From Variovorax sp. RA8 (lineage in GTDB: Bacteria; Pseudomonadota; Gammaproteobacteria; Burkholderiales; Burkholderiaceae_C): a stretch of 64,000 nt of DNA. Location: positions 372,001-436,000 of the forward strand of contig NZ_LR594662.1 in the NCBI RefSeq assembly GCF_901827175.1, written 5' to 3'. This document shows, one piece after another, positions 18,895-28,101 of this stretch. Each line of letters starts with the position of its first letter. Positions within the stretch are counted from its first letter, which is position 1. A model generated the notes under the pieces. It searched no databases and had not been told where the DNA came from. It saw nothing but the letters and a program-made list of their open reading frames with translations. The position numbers and the translations under genes are program-made.

Positions 18895-18911
18895 TTCACC
18901 AAGATGGTGCG
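18895..18911. promoter_or_regulatory. NtrC-like enhancer site
   Basis: TTCACC-AAGAT-GGTGCG fits the NtrC consensus TGCACC-N5-GGTGCA with one mismatch per half. It lies about 84 bp upstream of the sigma-54 -24 element, the normal enhancer distance. A further half site TGCACC occurs at 18938-18943. It is known that glnK-amtB operons are NtrC targets in proteobacteria; binding here is inferred. Confidence 0.72.
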
Positions 18912-18978
18912 CCCATCTTTTGTTCATGGCGCCGTCATGCACCTGTCCCAGGCTCCGCTGTCCACGGGTCGCGAGATT

Positions 18979-18994
18979 TGGCACGCTCCCTGCT
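18979..18994 (+). promoter_or_regulatory. sigma-54 promoter of porin-glnK-amtB operon
   Basis: TGGCACGCTCCCTGCT matches the RpoN consensus TGGCAC-N5-TTGCW, with the invariant GG (18980-18981) and GC (18992-18993) at correct spacing. Transcription would start near 19005, leaving a leader of about 36 nt to the porin ATG. Together with the NtrC-like site this predicts induction under nitrogen limitation. Confidence 0.8.
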
Positions 18995-19040
18995 TTGAAA
19001 CGGTATCCAACCATTTCAAAACTGACCGAGGAGTCTCCCG

Positions 19041-19865
19041 ATGATGCACCGTAAAACCGCGTCTGCCCTGGCCGTCGCCGCCCTCGCTGCCCTGCCGATG
19101 CTGGCGAGTGCCCAGCTCACAGGCAACGTCGCGCTGACCAGCAACTACAAGTTCCGCGGCCAGGACCAGGACGTGCTGGGCAACAACGACTTCGCCAAGA
19201 CCAAGGGCTTCAAGCCCGCCATCCAGGGCGGCTTCGACTATGCCTTCGGCGAGAGCGGCTTCTACATCGGCAACTGGAACTCCAGCGTCAACTGGCTCAA
19301 CGGCAACAGCATCGAGAGCGACATCTACGGCGGCTACAAGTTCAAGGCCGGCGTTTTCGACCTCGACGTCGGCGTGCTGACGTACATCTATCCGGGCAAC
19401 ACCCGAGGCAACACCACCGAGCTCTACGGCGCCGGCACCTGGGCCGACGAGGCGATCGGCGCGTTCACGCTGAAGTATTCGCACACGGTGTCCAAGGACT
19501 ACTTCAACTACGCCGGCGAGAAGGACGGCTCGGGCCTGAAGGGCCGCAACACCGGCTACCTGAACCTGAGCTACACCAAGGAAATCGTGCCCAAGGTGAC
19601 CTTCAAGGCGGCGGTCGGCTACACGCACATGAGCAGCGACATCCGCAGCCTCGGCTATCGCAACTACGTGGACTACAACGTCGGCGCCTCCTACGACTTC
19701 GGCAACGGCCTGTCGCTGGCCGGCTCGGTGCAGGGCGCCAACAGGAAGAGCTCGTACCTGCTGGTGGCCGACCCGGGCCTGGACCTGGGCTTCGGGCCCA
19801 TCGGCGAGCGCACCTGGTCGCCCAACAAGGCCCGATTCATCGTCACGCTGACCAAGACGCTCTGA
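19041..19865 (+). CDS. TorF-family putative outer-membrane porin
   Basis: 274 codons. ATG 19041 or 19044, with GAGGAG upstream. A Sec signal (ALAVAALAALPMLASAQ) leads to NVALTSNYKFRGQDQD, the typical start of the TIGR02001 putative porin family, then repeated amphipathic beta strands (GGFDYAFGESGFYIGNWNSS) and a C-terminal strand. It is expected to be an outer-membrane barrel. It is first in the sigma-54/NtrC-controlled operon with glnK and amtB, so it may let ammonium or small nitrogen compounds cross the outer membrane under nitrogen starvation (inference from context). Confidence 0.85.
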   Translation: MMHRKTASALAVAALAALPMLASAQLTGNVALTSNYKFRGQDQDVLGNNDFAKTKGFKPAIQGGFDYAFGESGFYIGNWNSSVNWLNGNSIESDIYGGYKFKAGVFDLDVGVLTYIYPGNTRGNTTELYGAGTWADEAIGAFTLKYSHTVSKDYFNYAGEKDGSGLKGRNTGYLNLSYTKEIVPKVTFKAAVGYTHMSSDIRSLGYRNYVDYNVGASYDFGNGLSLAGSVQGANRKSSYLLVADPGLDLGFGPIGERTWSPNKARFIVTLTKTL

Positions 19866-20270
<405 letters not shown>

Positions 20271-20296
20271 CTTCGAGGCACGAAAGAACAGATCCA

Positions 20297-21823
20297 ATGA
20301 AAAAACTGCTTGTCTCTCTCGCCCTCGGCCTGAGCGTGCTGGTCGCCGGCACCGCGGGCTTCGCCCAGACCCCGGCTGCGCCTGCCGAAGCGCCCGCCGC
20401 CTCGGCCCCGGCCGCCACAGCACCCGCTGCAGCGGCTCCGGCCGCAGCCGCACCCGCCGATGCCGCCGCGGCTGCGCCGGCCGCCGCCCCCGCGCCTTCG
20501 TTCAACAAGGGCGACACCTCCTGGATGCTGCTGTCGACGCTGCTGGTCATCATGATGACCATTCCCGGCCTGGCCCTCTTCTACGGCGGCCTGGTGCGCA
20601 GCAAGAACATGCTGTCGGTACTGATGCAGGTGATGGTCACCTTCTCGATGATCGTGGTGTTGTGGCTGATCTACGGCTACAGCCTGGCCTTCACCGAGGG
20701 CAACTCCTTCATCGGCGGCTTCGACAGGCTCTTCATGAAGGGCATCTTCGACCCCGCCACCGGCACTTTCGCGCCGGGCGCGACCTTCAGCAAGGGCGTC
20801 TACATCCCCGAGCTGCTGTTCGCCGCCTTCCAGGCCACCTTCGCCGGCATTACCTGCTGCCTGATCGTGGGCGCCTTCGCCGAGCGCATCAAGTTCTCGG
20901 CCGTGCTGCTCTTCATGGTGCTGTGGTTCACCTTCAGCTATGCGCCGATCGCGCACATGGTCTGGTTCTGGATGGGCCCGGACGCCTACGCCAGCACGGA
21001 CGTGGTCGATGCCATGAACGCCAAGGCCGGCCTCATCTGGCAGTGGGGCGCGCTCGATTTCGCGGGCGGCACGGTGGTGCACATCAACGCGGCGGTCGCC
21101 GGCCTGGTGGGTGCCTTCCTGATCGGCAAGCGCATCGGCTACGGCAAGGAAGCCTTCACGCCGCATTCGCTGACGCTCACGATGGTCGGCGCCTCGCTGC
21201 TGTGGGTGGGCTGGTTCGGCTTCAACGCAGGCTCCGCGCTCGAAGCGGGTACCAGCGCCGTGCTGGCTTTCATGAACACCTTCTCGGCAACCGCCGCGGC
21301 GGTGCTGGCCTGGTCCATCGGCGAAGCGCTGATGAAGGGCAAGGCCTCGATGCTGGGCGCCGCATCCGGTGCGGTCGCCGGCCTGGTGGCCATCACGCCC
21401 GCGGCCGGCAACGTCGGCCTGATGGGTGCGATCGTGATCGGCTTCGTCGCGGGCTTCGCCTGCCTCTGGGGCGTCAACGGCCTCAAGCGCATGCTCGGCG
21501 CGGACGACTCGCTCGACGTGTTCGGCGTGCACGGCGTGGGCGGCATCGTGGGTGCGCTCCTGACCGGCGTGTTCAACACCCAGGCGCTGGGCGGCCCCGG
21601 CCTGGTGGGCGACTGGGTCACGGCCGGCGTGGTGTCCAACGGCATCGGCGCGCAGGTCTGGATCCAGCTCAAGGCGGTGCTGCTGACCATCGTGTGGTCC
21701 GCCGTGGTCTCCTTCGTCGCCTACAAGATCGTCGACCTCACCATCGGCCTGCGCGTGAGCGAGGAGGAAGAGCGCGAGGGCCTGGACATCTCGTCCCACG
21801 GCGAAACCGCCTACAACCGCTGA
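20297..21823 (+). CDS. amtB: ammonium transporter AmtB
   Basis: 508 codons from ATG 20297; the frame is open from 20267 but MKKLLVSLALGLSVLVAGTA is a signal peptide. Residues about 25-75 are an Ala/Pro-rich spacer unusual outside betaproteobacteria. The Amt domain follows with eleven helices: GLALFYGGLVRSKNMLSV, channel His in GGTVVHINAAVAGLVG and in GVHGVGGIVGALLTGVF (the twin-His pair), and a cytosolic C-terminal tail that binds GlnK. It is the last gene of the operon; a hairpin terminator follows at 21905-21942. Confidence 0.95.
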   Translation: MKKLLVSLALGLSVLVAGTAGFAQTPAAPAEAPAASAPAATAPAAAAPAAAAPADAAAAAPAAAPAPSFNKGDTSWMLLSTLLVIMMTIPGLALFYGGLVRSKNMLSVLMQVMVTFSMIVVLWLIYGYSLAFTEGNSFIGGFDRLFMKGIFDPATGTFAPGATFSKGVYIPELLFAAFQATFAGITCCLIVGAFAERIKFSAVLLFMVLWFTFSYAPIAHMVWFWMGPDAYASTDVVDAMNAKAGLIWQWGALDFAGGTVVHINAAVAGLVGAFLIGKRIGYGKEAFTPHSLTLTMVGASLLWVGWFGFNAGSALEAGTSAVLAFMNTFSATAAAVLAWSIGEALMKGKASMLGAASGAVAGLVAITPAAGNVGLMGAIVIGFVAGFACLWGVNGLKRMLGADDSLDVFGVHGVGGIVGALLTGVFNTQALGGPGLVGDWVTAGVVSNGIGAQVWIQLKAVLLTIVWSAVVSFVAYKIVDLTIGLRVSEEEEREGLDISSHGETAYNR

Positions 21824-21904
21824 GGTGGGCGCGGGTCGCCTCGCGCGGCCCGCGGCATTGCCTGCAAGAAACGATTCAAAGCAAGAGTCTCCTTTGGATG
21901 TTCG

Positions 21905-21942
21905 GCCCGCAAGCGCCTTGGCGCGAGCGGGCTCTTTTTTTT
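21905..21942 (+). terminator. Rho-independent terminator after amtB
   Basis: GCCCGC-AA-GCGCC-TT-GGCGC-GA-GCGGGC folds into an 11-bp two-part stem with a TT loop, followed by TCTTTTTTTT. It is placed 82 bp after the amtB stop and 35 bp before the lactonase start, closing the nitrogen operon. Confidence 0.88.
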
Positions 21943-21976
21943 GGGGTCGATGCACAACAGGCCCTAAGCTGGCGGC

Positions 21977-22900
21977 ATGTGGACCACCCTGAACGACAGC
22001 CTCTGCCAGCTCGGCGAATCGCCGTTCTGGCATCCCCATGAGCGCTCGCTCTACTGGCTCGACATCCCGGGCCGCGCGGTGCTGCGCACGCGCGGCGGGA
22101 TCGAGAGCGAGCCCACTGTCGAGCGCTGGGGCCTGCCCACCGAGCCCGGCTGCATGGCGCCTGCGGCCCGCGGCGGCCTGGTGATCGCGCTGCGCGACGG
22201 CATCTACCGCGCGCGCGAATGGGGCGGGGCGCTGGAGGCGCTCGCGCGGGTGGACCACGACGTGCGCAGCATGCGCTTCAACGACGGCAAGTGCGACGCG
22301 CAGGGCCGCTTCTGGGCCGGCACGCTCAACGAGGCGAAGGACTGCGCCAGCGGCGCGCTCTACTGCCTCGATGCGCGCGGCGGCGGCACGCCGGTCCTTG
22401 CACGCGTGGCCGATGGCGTCACCACCGCGAACGGCCTGGCCTTCGGGCCCGATGCGGCCACGCTCTACTGGGCCGACACCGCCGCGCACCGCGTGAGCGC
22501 CTGGCACTGGGACGCCGAGGCCAACCGCCTGTCGCGCCCGCGAGCGTTCCGGCAGTTCGGCGCCAAGCCCGAGGGTTGGTCGCCGGCATCGCCGCAGGGC
22601 TACCAAGGGCGCCCGGACGGCGCGACGGTCGACGCCGAGGGCCACTATTGGGTCGCGATGTTCGAGGGCGGCCAGCTGCTGCGCTTCTCGCCCACGGGCG
22701 AGCTCGCGGCCACGCTGCCCGTGCCGGTGCAATGCCCCACCATGCCCTGCTTCGGCGGCGACGACCTGCGCACGCTGTTCGTCACCAGTGCACGCCACGG
22801 GCGGTCCGCCGAGGAACTGGAGCAGCGGCCGGCCTCGGGCCACGTGATCGCATTGCGTGCGGAAGTGTCGGGCCTGCCCGTCCATTTCTTCGAGGATTGA
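21977..22900 (+). CDS. SMP-30/gluconolactonase-family lactonase
   Basis: 307 codons. The six-bladed SMP-30 propeller is recognisable from LGESPFWHPHERSLYWLDIP (metal ligand Glu), RFNDGKCDAQGRFWAGTLNE (Asn and Asp ligands), VTTANGLAFGPDAATLYWAD and GRPDGATVDAEGHYWVAMFEGG (catalytic Asp). Family members hydrolyse aldono-lactones such as L-arabino- or gluconolactone using Ca2+ or Zn2+. It lies 107 bp upstream of glcE and may or may not be co-transcribed. The specific sugar is not determinable. Confidence 0.88.
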   Translation: MWTTLNDSLCQLGESPFWHPHERSLYWLDIPGRAVLRTRGGIESEPTVERWGLPTEPGCMAPAARGGLVIALRDGIYRAREWGGALEALARVDHDVRSMRFNDGKCDAQGRFWAGTLNEAKDCASGALYCLDARGGGTPVLARVADGVTTANGLAFGPDAATLYWADTAAHRVSAWHWDAEANRLSRPRAFRQFGAKPEGWSPASPQGYQGRPDGATVDAEGHYWVAMFEGGQLLRFSPTGELAATLPVPVQCPTMPCFGGDDLRTLFVTSARHGRSAEELEQRPASGHVIALRAEVSGLPVHFFED

Positions 22901-23006
22901 TGTGGCCCCTGCGCTCGTCGCTTCGTGTACCCGCTGCTCCCCGGGGTGGCGCCGGCCGCCTTTGGGCGGCCCGGCGCCGGCCTGAGCGGGCGCTACCATC
23001 CCCCGC

Positions 23007-24104
23007 ATGGATCCCGCCCTCCGCCCGATCGCCGAACGCATCCGCGCCGCCGCTGCCGAACGCACCGTGCTGCGCGTCCGCGGCGGCGGCACCAAGGACT
23101 TCTACGGCGAGCCGCCGCGCGGCGAACCGCTCTCCACCGCCGGGCTGCACGGCATCGTGAGCTACGAGCCCAGCGAGCTCGTCGTCACCGCGCGCGCCGG
23201 CACGCAGCTTGTCGAGCTGGAAGCCCTGCTGGCCGAGCAGGGCCAGTGCCTTCCCTTCGAGCCGCCGCGGTTCGGCGACAGCGGCGGTACCGTCGGTGGC
23301 ATGGTCGCCGCCGGCCTGAGCGGCCCGGCACGCGCGAGCGTGGGGGCCGTGCGGGACTATGTGCTGGGCGCGCAGCTTCTCAACGGCCGGGGCGAGCTGC
23401 TCACCTTCGGTGGCCAGGTCATGAAGAACGTCGCGGGCTACGACGTGTCCCGTGTGCTGGCCGGCTCGTTGGGCGTTCTGGGGCTGATCACCGAAGTGAG
23501 CCTCAAGGTGCTGCCCGTGCCGCCGGCCGAGGCCACGCTGGTCTTCGACTGCCACCAGGCCGATGCGCTGCGTCTGCTCAACGGCTGGGGCGGCCAGCCG
23601 CTGCCGCTCAACGCGAGCCGCTGGACGCACGAGCAAGGCCGGGGCCGTCTCTGGCTGCGCCTGCGCGGCGCGTCGGCCGCTGTGGCCGCTGCCTGCACCC
23701 ACCTCGGCGGCGAGCGGCAGGACGATGCGCAGGCCCAGGCCGACTGGGAGGCTGCGCGCGACCTGCGCCTGCCCTGGTTCGCAGCGCGCGAGGGGCGCGA
23801 GCTGTGGCGCCTGTCGGTGCCGCAGACCGCGCCAGTGCTCCCGCTGGAAGAGCCACCGTTGATCGAATGGCATGGTGCGCAGCGCTGGTACCTGGTCTCG
23901 CCCGGCGAGGGCGAACGACTCAGGGAAGCGGCTCGCTCCGCAGGCGGCCATGCGACACTGTTCATGACCGCGGACGGTGCCAGCACCGTCACGCGCCGCT
24001 TCGATGCCTTGAGCGCGCCGCTGCGGCGCATCCACGAAGCGCTGATGCGCGAGTTCGATCCTCATGCCGTGTTCGATCGCGCGCGGCTCTTGCCAACGAC
24101 TTGA
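23007..24104 (+). CDS. glcE: glycolate oxidase FAD-binding subunit GlcE
   Basis: 365 codons. A PCMH-type FAD domain is shown by RVRGGGTKDFYGEPPRGEPL, PPRFGDSGGTVGGMVAAGLS, GAVRDYVLGAQLLNG and VMKNVAGYDVSRVLAGSLG. The C-terminal half is diverged, as usual for GlcE. With GlcD and GlcF it oxidises glycolate to glyoxylate. The stop is one base before the glcF ATG region (24102-24104 vs 24106), so the two are coupled. GlcD is not next to it; the upstream gene is a lactonase, so the catalytic subunit must be encoded elsewhere. Confidence 0.92.
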   Translation: MDPALRPIAERIRAAAAERTVLRVRGGGTKDFYGEPPRGEPLSTAGLHGIVSYEPSELVVTARAGTQLVELEALLAEQGQCLPFEPPRFGDSGGTVGGMVAAGLSGPARASVGAVRDYVLGAQLLNGRGELLTFGGQVMKNVAGYDVSRVLAGSLGVLGLITEVSLKVLPVPPAEATLVFDCHQADALRLLNGWGGQPLPLNASRWTHEQGRGRLWLRLRGASAAVAAACTHLGGERQDDAQAQADWEAARDLRLPWFAAREGRELWRLSVPQTAPVLPLEEPPLIEWHGAQRWYLVSPGEGERLREAARSAGGHATLFMTADGASTVTRRFDALSAPLRRIHEALMREFDPHAVFDRARLLPTT

Positions 24105-24105
24105 G

Positions 24106-25341
24106 ATGCAAACCGAGCTCGCCCCCGAATTCCGGAACACCGCCGACGGCCAGGAGGCCGAGGCCATCCTGCGCAAATGCGTGCACTGCGGCTTCTGCAC
24201 CGCGACCTGCCCGACCTACCAGCTGCTCGGAGACGAGCTCGACGGCCCGCGCGGGCGCATCTACCTCATCAAGCAGGTGCTCGAAGGCAAGCCGCCCACG
24301 CGCAGCACGCAGCTGCACCTGGACCGCTGCCTCACCTGCCGCAACTGCGAGAGCACGTGTCCGAGCGGTGTGCAGTACGGCCACCTGGTCGACATCGGCC
24401 GCAAGATCGTCGATGAGAAGGTGCCGCGCCCCGCGATGGAAGGCGCGCTGCGCTGGACGCTGAAGGAGGCGTTGCCTTCGCCGCTCTTCGGTCCCGCGAT
24501 GAAGCTGGGCCAGTCGGTGCGCGGCCTGCTGCCGGCCAAGCTCAGGGCCAAGGTGCCCGCGCCGCAATCGGCGGGCGAATGGCCCAGGCGCACGCATGCA
24601 CGCAAGATGCTGATGCTCGCGGGCTGCGTGCAGCCCTCGATGGCGCCCAACATCAACAGCGCGACGGCGCGCATGCTCGACGCAGCCGGCATCGAGGCGG
24701 TCATCGCGCCGGCCGCGGGCTGCTGCGGCGCGGTGAAGTTCCACCTCAACGACCAGGAGGGCGGCAAGGCGCAGATGCGCGCTAACGTCGACGCTTGGTG
24801 GCCCTTCGTGGACGAGGGTGTGGTCGAGGCGATCGTGATGAACGCCTCCGGCTGCGGCGTCACGGTGCGCGAGTACGGCCACCTGCTGCGCGACGAGCCG
24901 GCCTATGCGCAGAAGGCCGCGCGCATCAGCGCAATCACGCGCGACCTGAGCGAGCTGCTGCCTGAACTGGTGCCGCTGTTGAAGGATCGCGTGAGCGCGC
25001 CGCCAGGCGTCTTCGCCTACCACCCGCCCTGCACGCTGCAGCACGGGCAGAAGCTGCGCGGCGGCGTCGAGGTGAACCTGCGCGCGCTCGGCTTCGACAT
25101 CCAAGTCGCCAAGAACGAGTCGCACCTGTGCTGCGGCTCGGCCGGCACGTACTCCGTGTTGCAGCCCGAGCTGGCCTATGCGCTGCGGGACCGCAAGCTG
25201 GGGCACCTGGACCAGCTTCGGCCCACCGCCATCATCTCGGCCAACATCGGCTGCATCACGCACCTGCAAAGCGGCAGCGGGCTGCCTGTGCGGCATTGGG
25301 TGGAGGTGCTGGACGAGGCATTGGATGCGGCCTCGGCATGA
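24106..25341 (+). CDS. glcF: glycolate oxidase iron-sulfur subunit GlcF
   Basis: 411 codons from ATG 24106; the frame opens earlier at 24064 inside glcE. Two [4Fe-4S] motifs are near the N-terminus, CVHCGFCTATCPT and CLTCRNCESTCPS. Two CCG-domain motifs occur in the C-terminal half, GCCGAVKFHL and LCCGSAGTYSV. It carries electrons from the flavin subunits to the quinone pool at the inner membrane face. It ends 32 bp before the convergent NHL-repeat lipoprotein gene. Confidence 0.93.
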   Translation: MQTELAPEFRNTADGQEAEAILRKCVHCGFCTATCPTYQLLGDELDGPRGRIYLIKQVLEGKPPTRSTQLHLDRCLTCRNCESTCPSGVQYGHLVDIGRKIVDEKVPRPAMEGALRWTLKEALPSPLFGPAMKLGQSVRGLLPAKLRAKVPAPQSAGEWPRRTHARKMLMLAGCVQPSMAPNINSATARMLDAAGIEAVIAPAAGCCGAVKFHLNDQEGGKAQMRANVDAWWPFVDEGVVEAIVMNASGCGVTVREYGHLLRDEPAYAQKAARISAITRDLSELLPELVPLLKDRVSAPPGVFAYHPPCTLQHGQKLRGGVEVNLRALGFDIQVAKNESHLCCGSAGTYSVLQPELAYALRDRKLGHLDQLRPTAIISANIGCITHLQSGSGLPVRHWVEVLDEALDAASA

Positions 25342-25373
25342 ACCGCCCTTGCGCTGCACTTCAGCACGGCGGG

Positions 25374-26882
25374 TCAACGCACCGGGACAATCTTGCGGAT
25401 CGAGTTTCCGGAGCTGACGCACAGATTGCCCTCTGCATCCACCGCCACGTCGGTGGGAGCGCTGAATTGGGCAGCGTTGCCGATCCCGTCCGTCGAGCCC
25501 TGCACGCCAGCGCCGGCCAGGGTGGTGACGACCCCATCCGGCGTGATCCTTCGAATCCTGTTGTTTCCATCATCAGCCACGTAGAGATAACCGCTGGCGT
25601 CGATCGCCAGCCCATAGGGCCCGTCGAAGCGTGCGGCAGTGCCGGTGCCGTCGGCAAAGCCGCAAGTCGTCGAGCCAGCCAGTGTGCTAACAACGCCCTC
25701 GGGCGTGATTTTGCGAATCATGCAGTTGTTGTAGTCGGCCACGTAGAGGTTGCCTGCGGCATCCAGCTCAACAGCCTTCGGCCCGCTGAATGATGCAGCT
25801 GCGCCTGTGCTGTCGAAAGAGCCAGGCGTTGTCGAGCCAGCCAGGGTCGTCACCACGCCCTCGCGGGTGACCTTGCGGATCATGTAGTTGTAGTAGTCCG
25901 CTACATAGACATTGTCGTCGGCATCAACGGCCAGCCCCGCCGGTCCGGAGAAGAATGCGTTGGCGCCGGTGCCGTCGGTGAAACCACCATTCGCGCCGCC
26001 GCCTGCCAGGGTCCTGACGACACCCTCCGGCGTGATCTTGCGGATCGCGGTGCCGTCCGCCACATAGACGTTGTCGCTGCCATCCACTGCGACGCCGTCC
26101 GGCCAGGTGAACCGTGCGGCGGCGCCCGTGCCGTCGGCCCAACCCTGTATCCCGGAGCCGGCAAAGGTGGTCGTCAAGCCGTCCGAAGTGATCTTGCGAA
26201 TCCTGTGGTTGTTCGCATCCGCAACGTAGACGGTCCCGCTGGAGTTCACCGCAAGGGCCTGCGGGGCGTTGAACCGTGCTGCAGCGCCCGTGCCCTCAGC
26301 CGAACCGCCCACCGTTGATCCGGCCAGCGTCGTGACTTGCGCCAGCGCGTCGGCGCAGTTCACCTGGACGCTGTTCACATCCGCAGTGGCCGTCCCGCTG
26401 CCATTGCTGACGCTGCAGTTCTGCCACAGAGGGTGCGTGCCCACCGTCACCGCATAGGCGGTATTGAAGGCGATGGGCGCAGCAAAGCTGAAGGCACCAT
26501 TGGCTGCCAATGTCAGCGCGTCGCCACCGTTGTCGAGAAGGACCAGCTTGGTGTTGGCGGCCAAGCCGGTGAGCGTGCCGCCGATGGCATAACCGGGAGT
26601 CGGAGGTGCCGGATCGCCCGTTGCAGGAGTGCCGGGTTCAGCCGGCACCGCGGGCCCCACCGGCACCGCAGGATTCGCGGGGTCCGTCGCTGGTCCCGGA
26701 TTTTCTGTCGAAGGCAAGCCCTCAGCACTCGGGGGCGTGGTGGTCGATGCCGGGGCATTCGGCGTCATGGCCAGGAGCGCGCATGTCGAGCAGCCGCCAT
26801 CGCCGCCGCCACCACAGGCAGCGAGAGACAGGCAGAGCACGGCGGAAGCCAGGGGGCGAAGAGGTGCGGTGAGGAGGCTCAT
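25374..26882 (-). CDS. NHL-repeat lipoprotein
   Basis: 502 codons from ATG 26882; the frame is open upstream but MSLLTAPLRPLASAVLCLSL followed by AACGGGG is a clear lipoprotein signal with lipobox LAAC. A Pro/Ala/Thr-rich stretch (about 40-95) precedes a carboxypeptidase-regulatory-like segment (GGTLTGLAANTKLVLLDNGG), then six NHL-type units each of the form VTTLAGS...GTGAAARF..P..LAVD..GNLYVAD..NN.IRKIT. The fold would be a beta propeller anchored to a membrane and facing the periplasm or outside. Function unknown; such proteins bind ligands or sugars. Confidence 0.85.
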   Translation of the reverse strand: MSLLTAPLRPLASAVLCLSLAACGGGGDGGCSTCALLAMTPNAPASTTTPPSAEGLPSTENPGPATDPANPAVPVGPAVPAEPGTPATGDPAPPTPGYAIGGTLTGLAANTKLVLLDNGGDALTLAANGAFSFAAPIAFNTAYAVTVGTHPLWQNCSVSNGSGTATADVNSVQVNCADALAQVTTLAGSTVGGSAEGTGAAARFNAPQALAVNSSGTVYVADANNHRIRKITSDGLTTTFAGSGIQGWADGTGAAARFTWPDGVAVDGSDNVYVADGTAIRKITPEGVVRTLAGGGANGGFTDGTGANAFFSGPAGLAVDADDNVYVADYYNYMIRKVTREGVVTTLAGSTTPGSFDSTGAAASFSGPKAVELDAAGNLYVADYNNCMIRKITPEGVVSTLAGSTTCGFADGTGTAARFDGPYGLAIDASGYLYVADDGNNRIRRITPDGVVTTLAGAGVQGSTDGIGNAAQFSAPTDVAVDAEGNLCVSSGNSIRKIVPVR

Positions 26883-27165
26883 GTTCGAAGGACCTGATGG
26901 TTGTGGGCGCCGACGTCGGGCATACCGACCTCTGTTCATCCATGCTGGCGCCGAGATGGACGGCGAGATTCTTGTCGCGAACTCCGACGTCAAATCTGAC
27001 GAATGTTCGCGGCAGAGGGCGGTGCAAACCCTCATCCCGCGCCCTTCCCCAGGTGCCTGAGGCCGCGACCGCGGCCTGCTCGCACAAGCGAAGGCGCCCT
27101 GGTCCGACCCGCTCATCCCGCGCTGGCGCCGCACGATGCCCCTGTGTTCACCTCGGGAGCAAGAC

Positions 27166-27603
27166 ATGCGAAACCTTTGTGTCCAACGGCTGTTCCGCGG
27201 CGCGGCGTTCGCCTGTGCCTGCGCAGCCGTACCGCTGGCCTCCTACGCGCAGACGATGAATCCTGGCACCGGCACGCTACCCGCCATGAAGGTGCAGGGC
27301 AACGCGCGCTTTGCCTGCGGCGGCATCGGCTCGGACGAGTCCAACGCCATGCGCGCCGCGATGAAGGACCATCCCCTCGCGCTGCTGTTCGCGCGCGCCG
27401 ACGGCGCCTACCTGGCGAACGTGGACGTCACCATCAAGTCCGCCGGTGGCGACACGGCACTGGCGATGCGTGCCTCCGGTCCCGTGTGCCTGGTCGACCT
27501 GCCGGCCGGCCGCTACACGGTGGAGGCGGCGACTGAAGGCGTGGTGAAGACCCACACCGTGAACGTCGGCCGCGGTTCGCAGACCGCTGACTTCCGCTTC
27601 TGA
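27166..27603 (+). CDS. small exported protein with carboxypeptidase-regulatory-like domain
   Basis: 145 codons from ATG 27166 (frame open from 27136). A signal peptide (LFRGAAFACACAAVPLASYAQ) leads to a compact domain with FACGGIGSDESNAMRAAMKD, DGAYLANVDVTIKSAGGD and LPAGRYTVEAATEGVVKTHT, the beta-sandwich pattern of Ig-like regulatory domains. Function unrecognised. It is divergent from the NHL lipoprotein gene across 283 bp (26883-27165) in which no other gene was seen. Confidence 0.75.
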   Translation: MRNLCVQRLFRGAAFACACAAVPLASYAQTMNPGTGTLPAMKVQGNARFACGGIGSDESNAMRAAMKDHPLALLFARADGAYLANVDVTIKSAGGDTALAMRASGPVCLVDLPAGRYTVEAATEGVVKTHTVNVGRGSQTADFRF

Positions 27604-27615
27604 GCGCCTGGCATC

Positions 27616-28101
27616 TCAGCCCGCCAGCGCCCTCTCGATGTCCCGCTCCATCGAGGCCGGCGTGTCCAGCGGCGCGTAGCGCTTGAGCACCCGCCCGTCC
27701 TTGCCGACCAGGAACTTGGTGAAGTTCCACTTGATGGCCGTGCTCCCCAACAGGCCCGGCGCCTCCTTCGCGAGCCACTTGTAGAGTGGCGTCGCACCGG
27801 AGCCGTTGACCTCGATCTTCTCCATCATCGGGAAGCTCACGCCGTAATTCTTCACGCAGAAGGCGCCGATCTCCTCGTTGGTGCCCGGGTCCTGGTTGCC
27901 GAACTGGTTGGAGGGGAATCCGAGCACCGCGAGGCCTTGGCCGGCGTACTTCTTGTAGAGCGCCTCCAGGCCCTCGAATTGCGGCGTGAAGCCGCACTTG
28001 CTGGCGGTGTTGACGATCAGGAGCACCTGGCCCTTGTACCTGGACAGCGGGACGTCGGTGCCGTCGATCTGCCGGGCTTCGAAGTCGTAGACGCTGGTCA
28101 T
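27616..28101 (-). CDS. gpx: glutathione/thioredoxin peroxidase (GPx family)
   Basis: 161 codons. The peroxidatic Cys36 lies in NTASKCGFTPQFEGL, with Gln in GFPSNQFGNQDPG and Trp in IKWNFTKFLV completing the GPx tetrad. It reduces peroxides with thioredoxin or glutathione in the cytosol; no signal is present. Its start (28101) overlaps the stop of the upstream EamA transporter gene (28098) as ATGA, so the two are coupled. Confidence 0.93.
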   Translation of the reverse strand: MTSVYDFEARQIDGTDVPLSRYKGQVLLIVNTASKCGFTPQFEGLEALYKKYAGQGLAVLGFPSNQFGNQDPGTNEEIGAFCVKNYGVSFPMMEKIEVNGSGATPLYKWLAKEAPGLLGSTAIKWNFTKFLVGKDGRVLKRYAPLDTPASMERDIERALAG

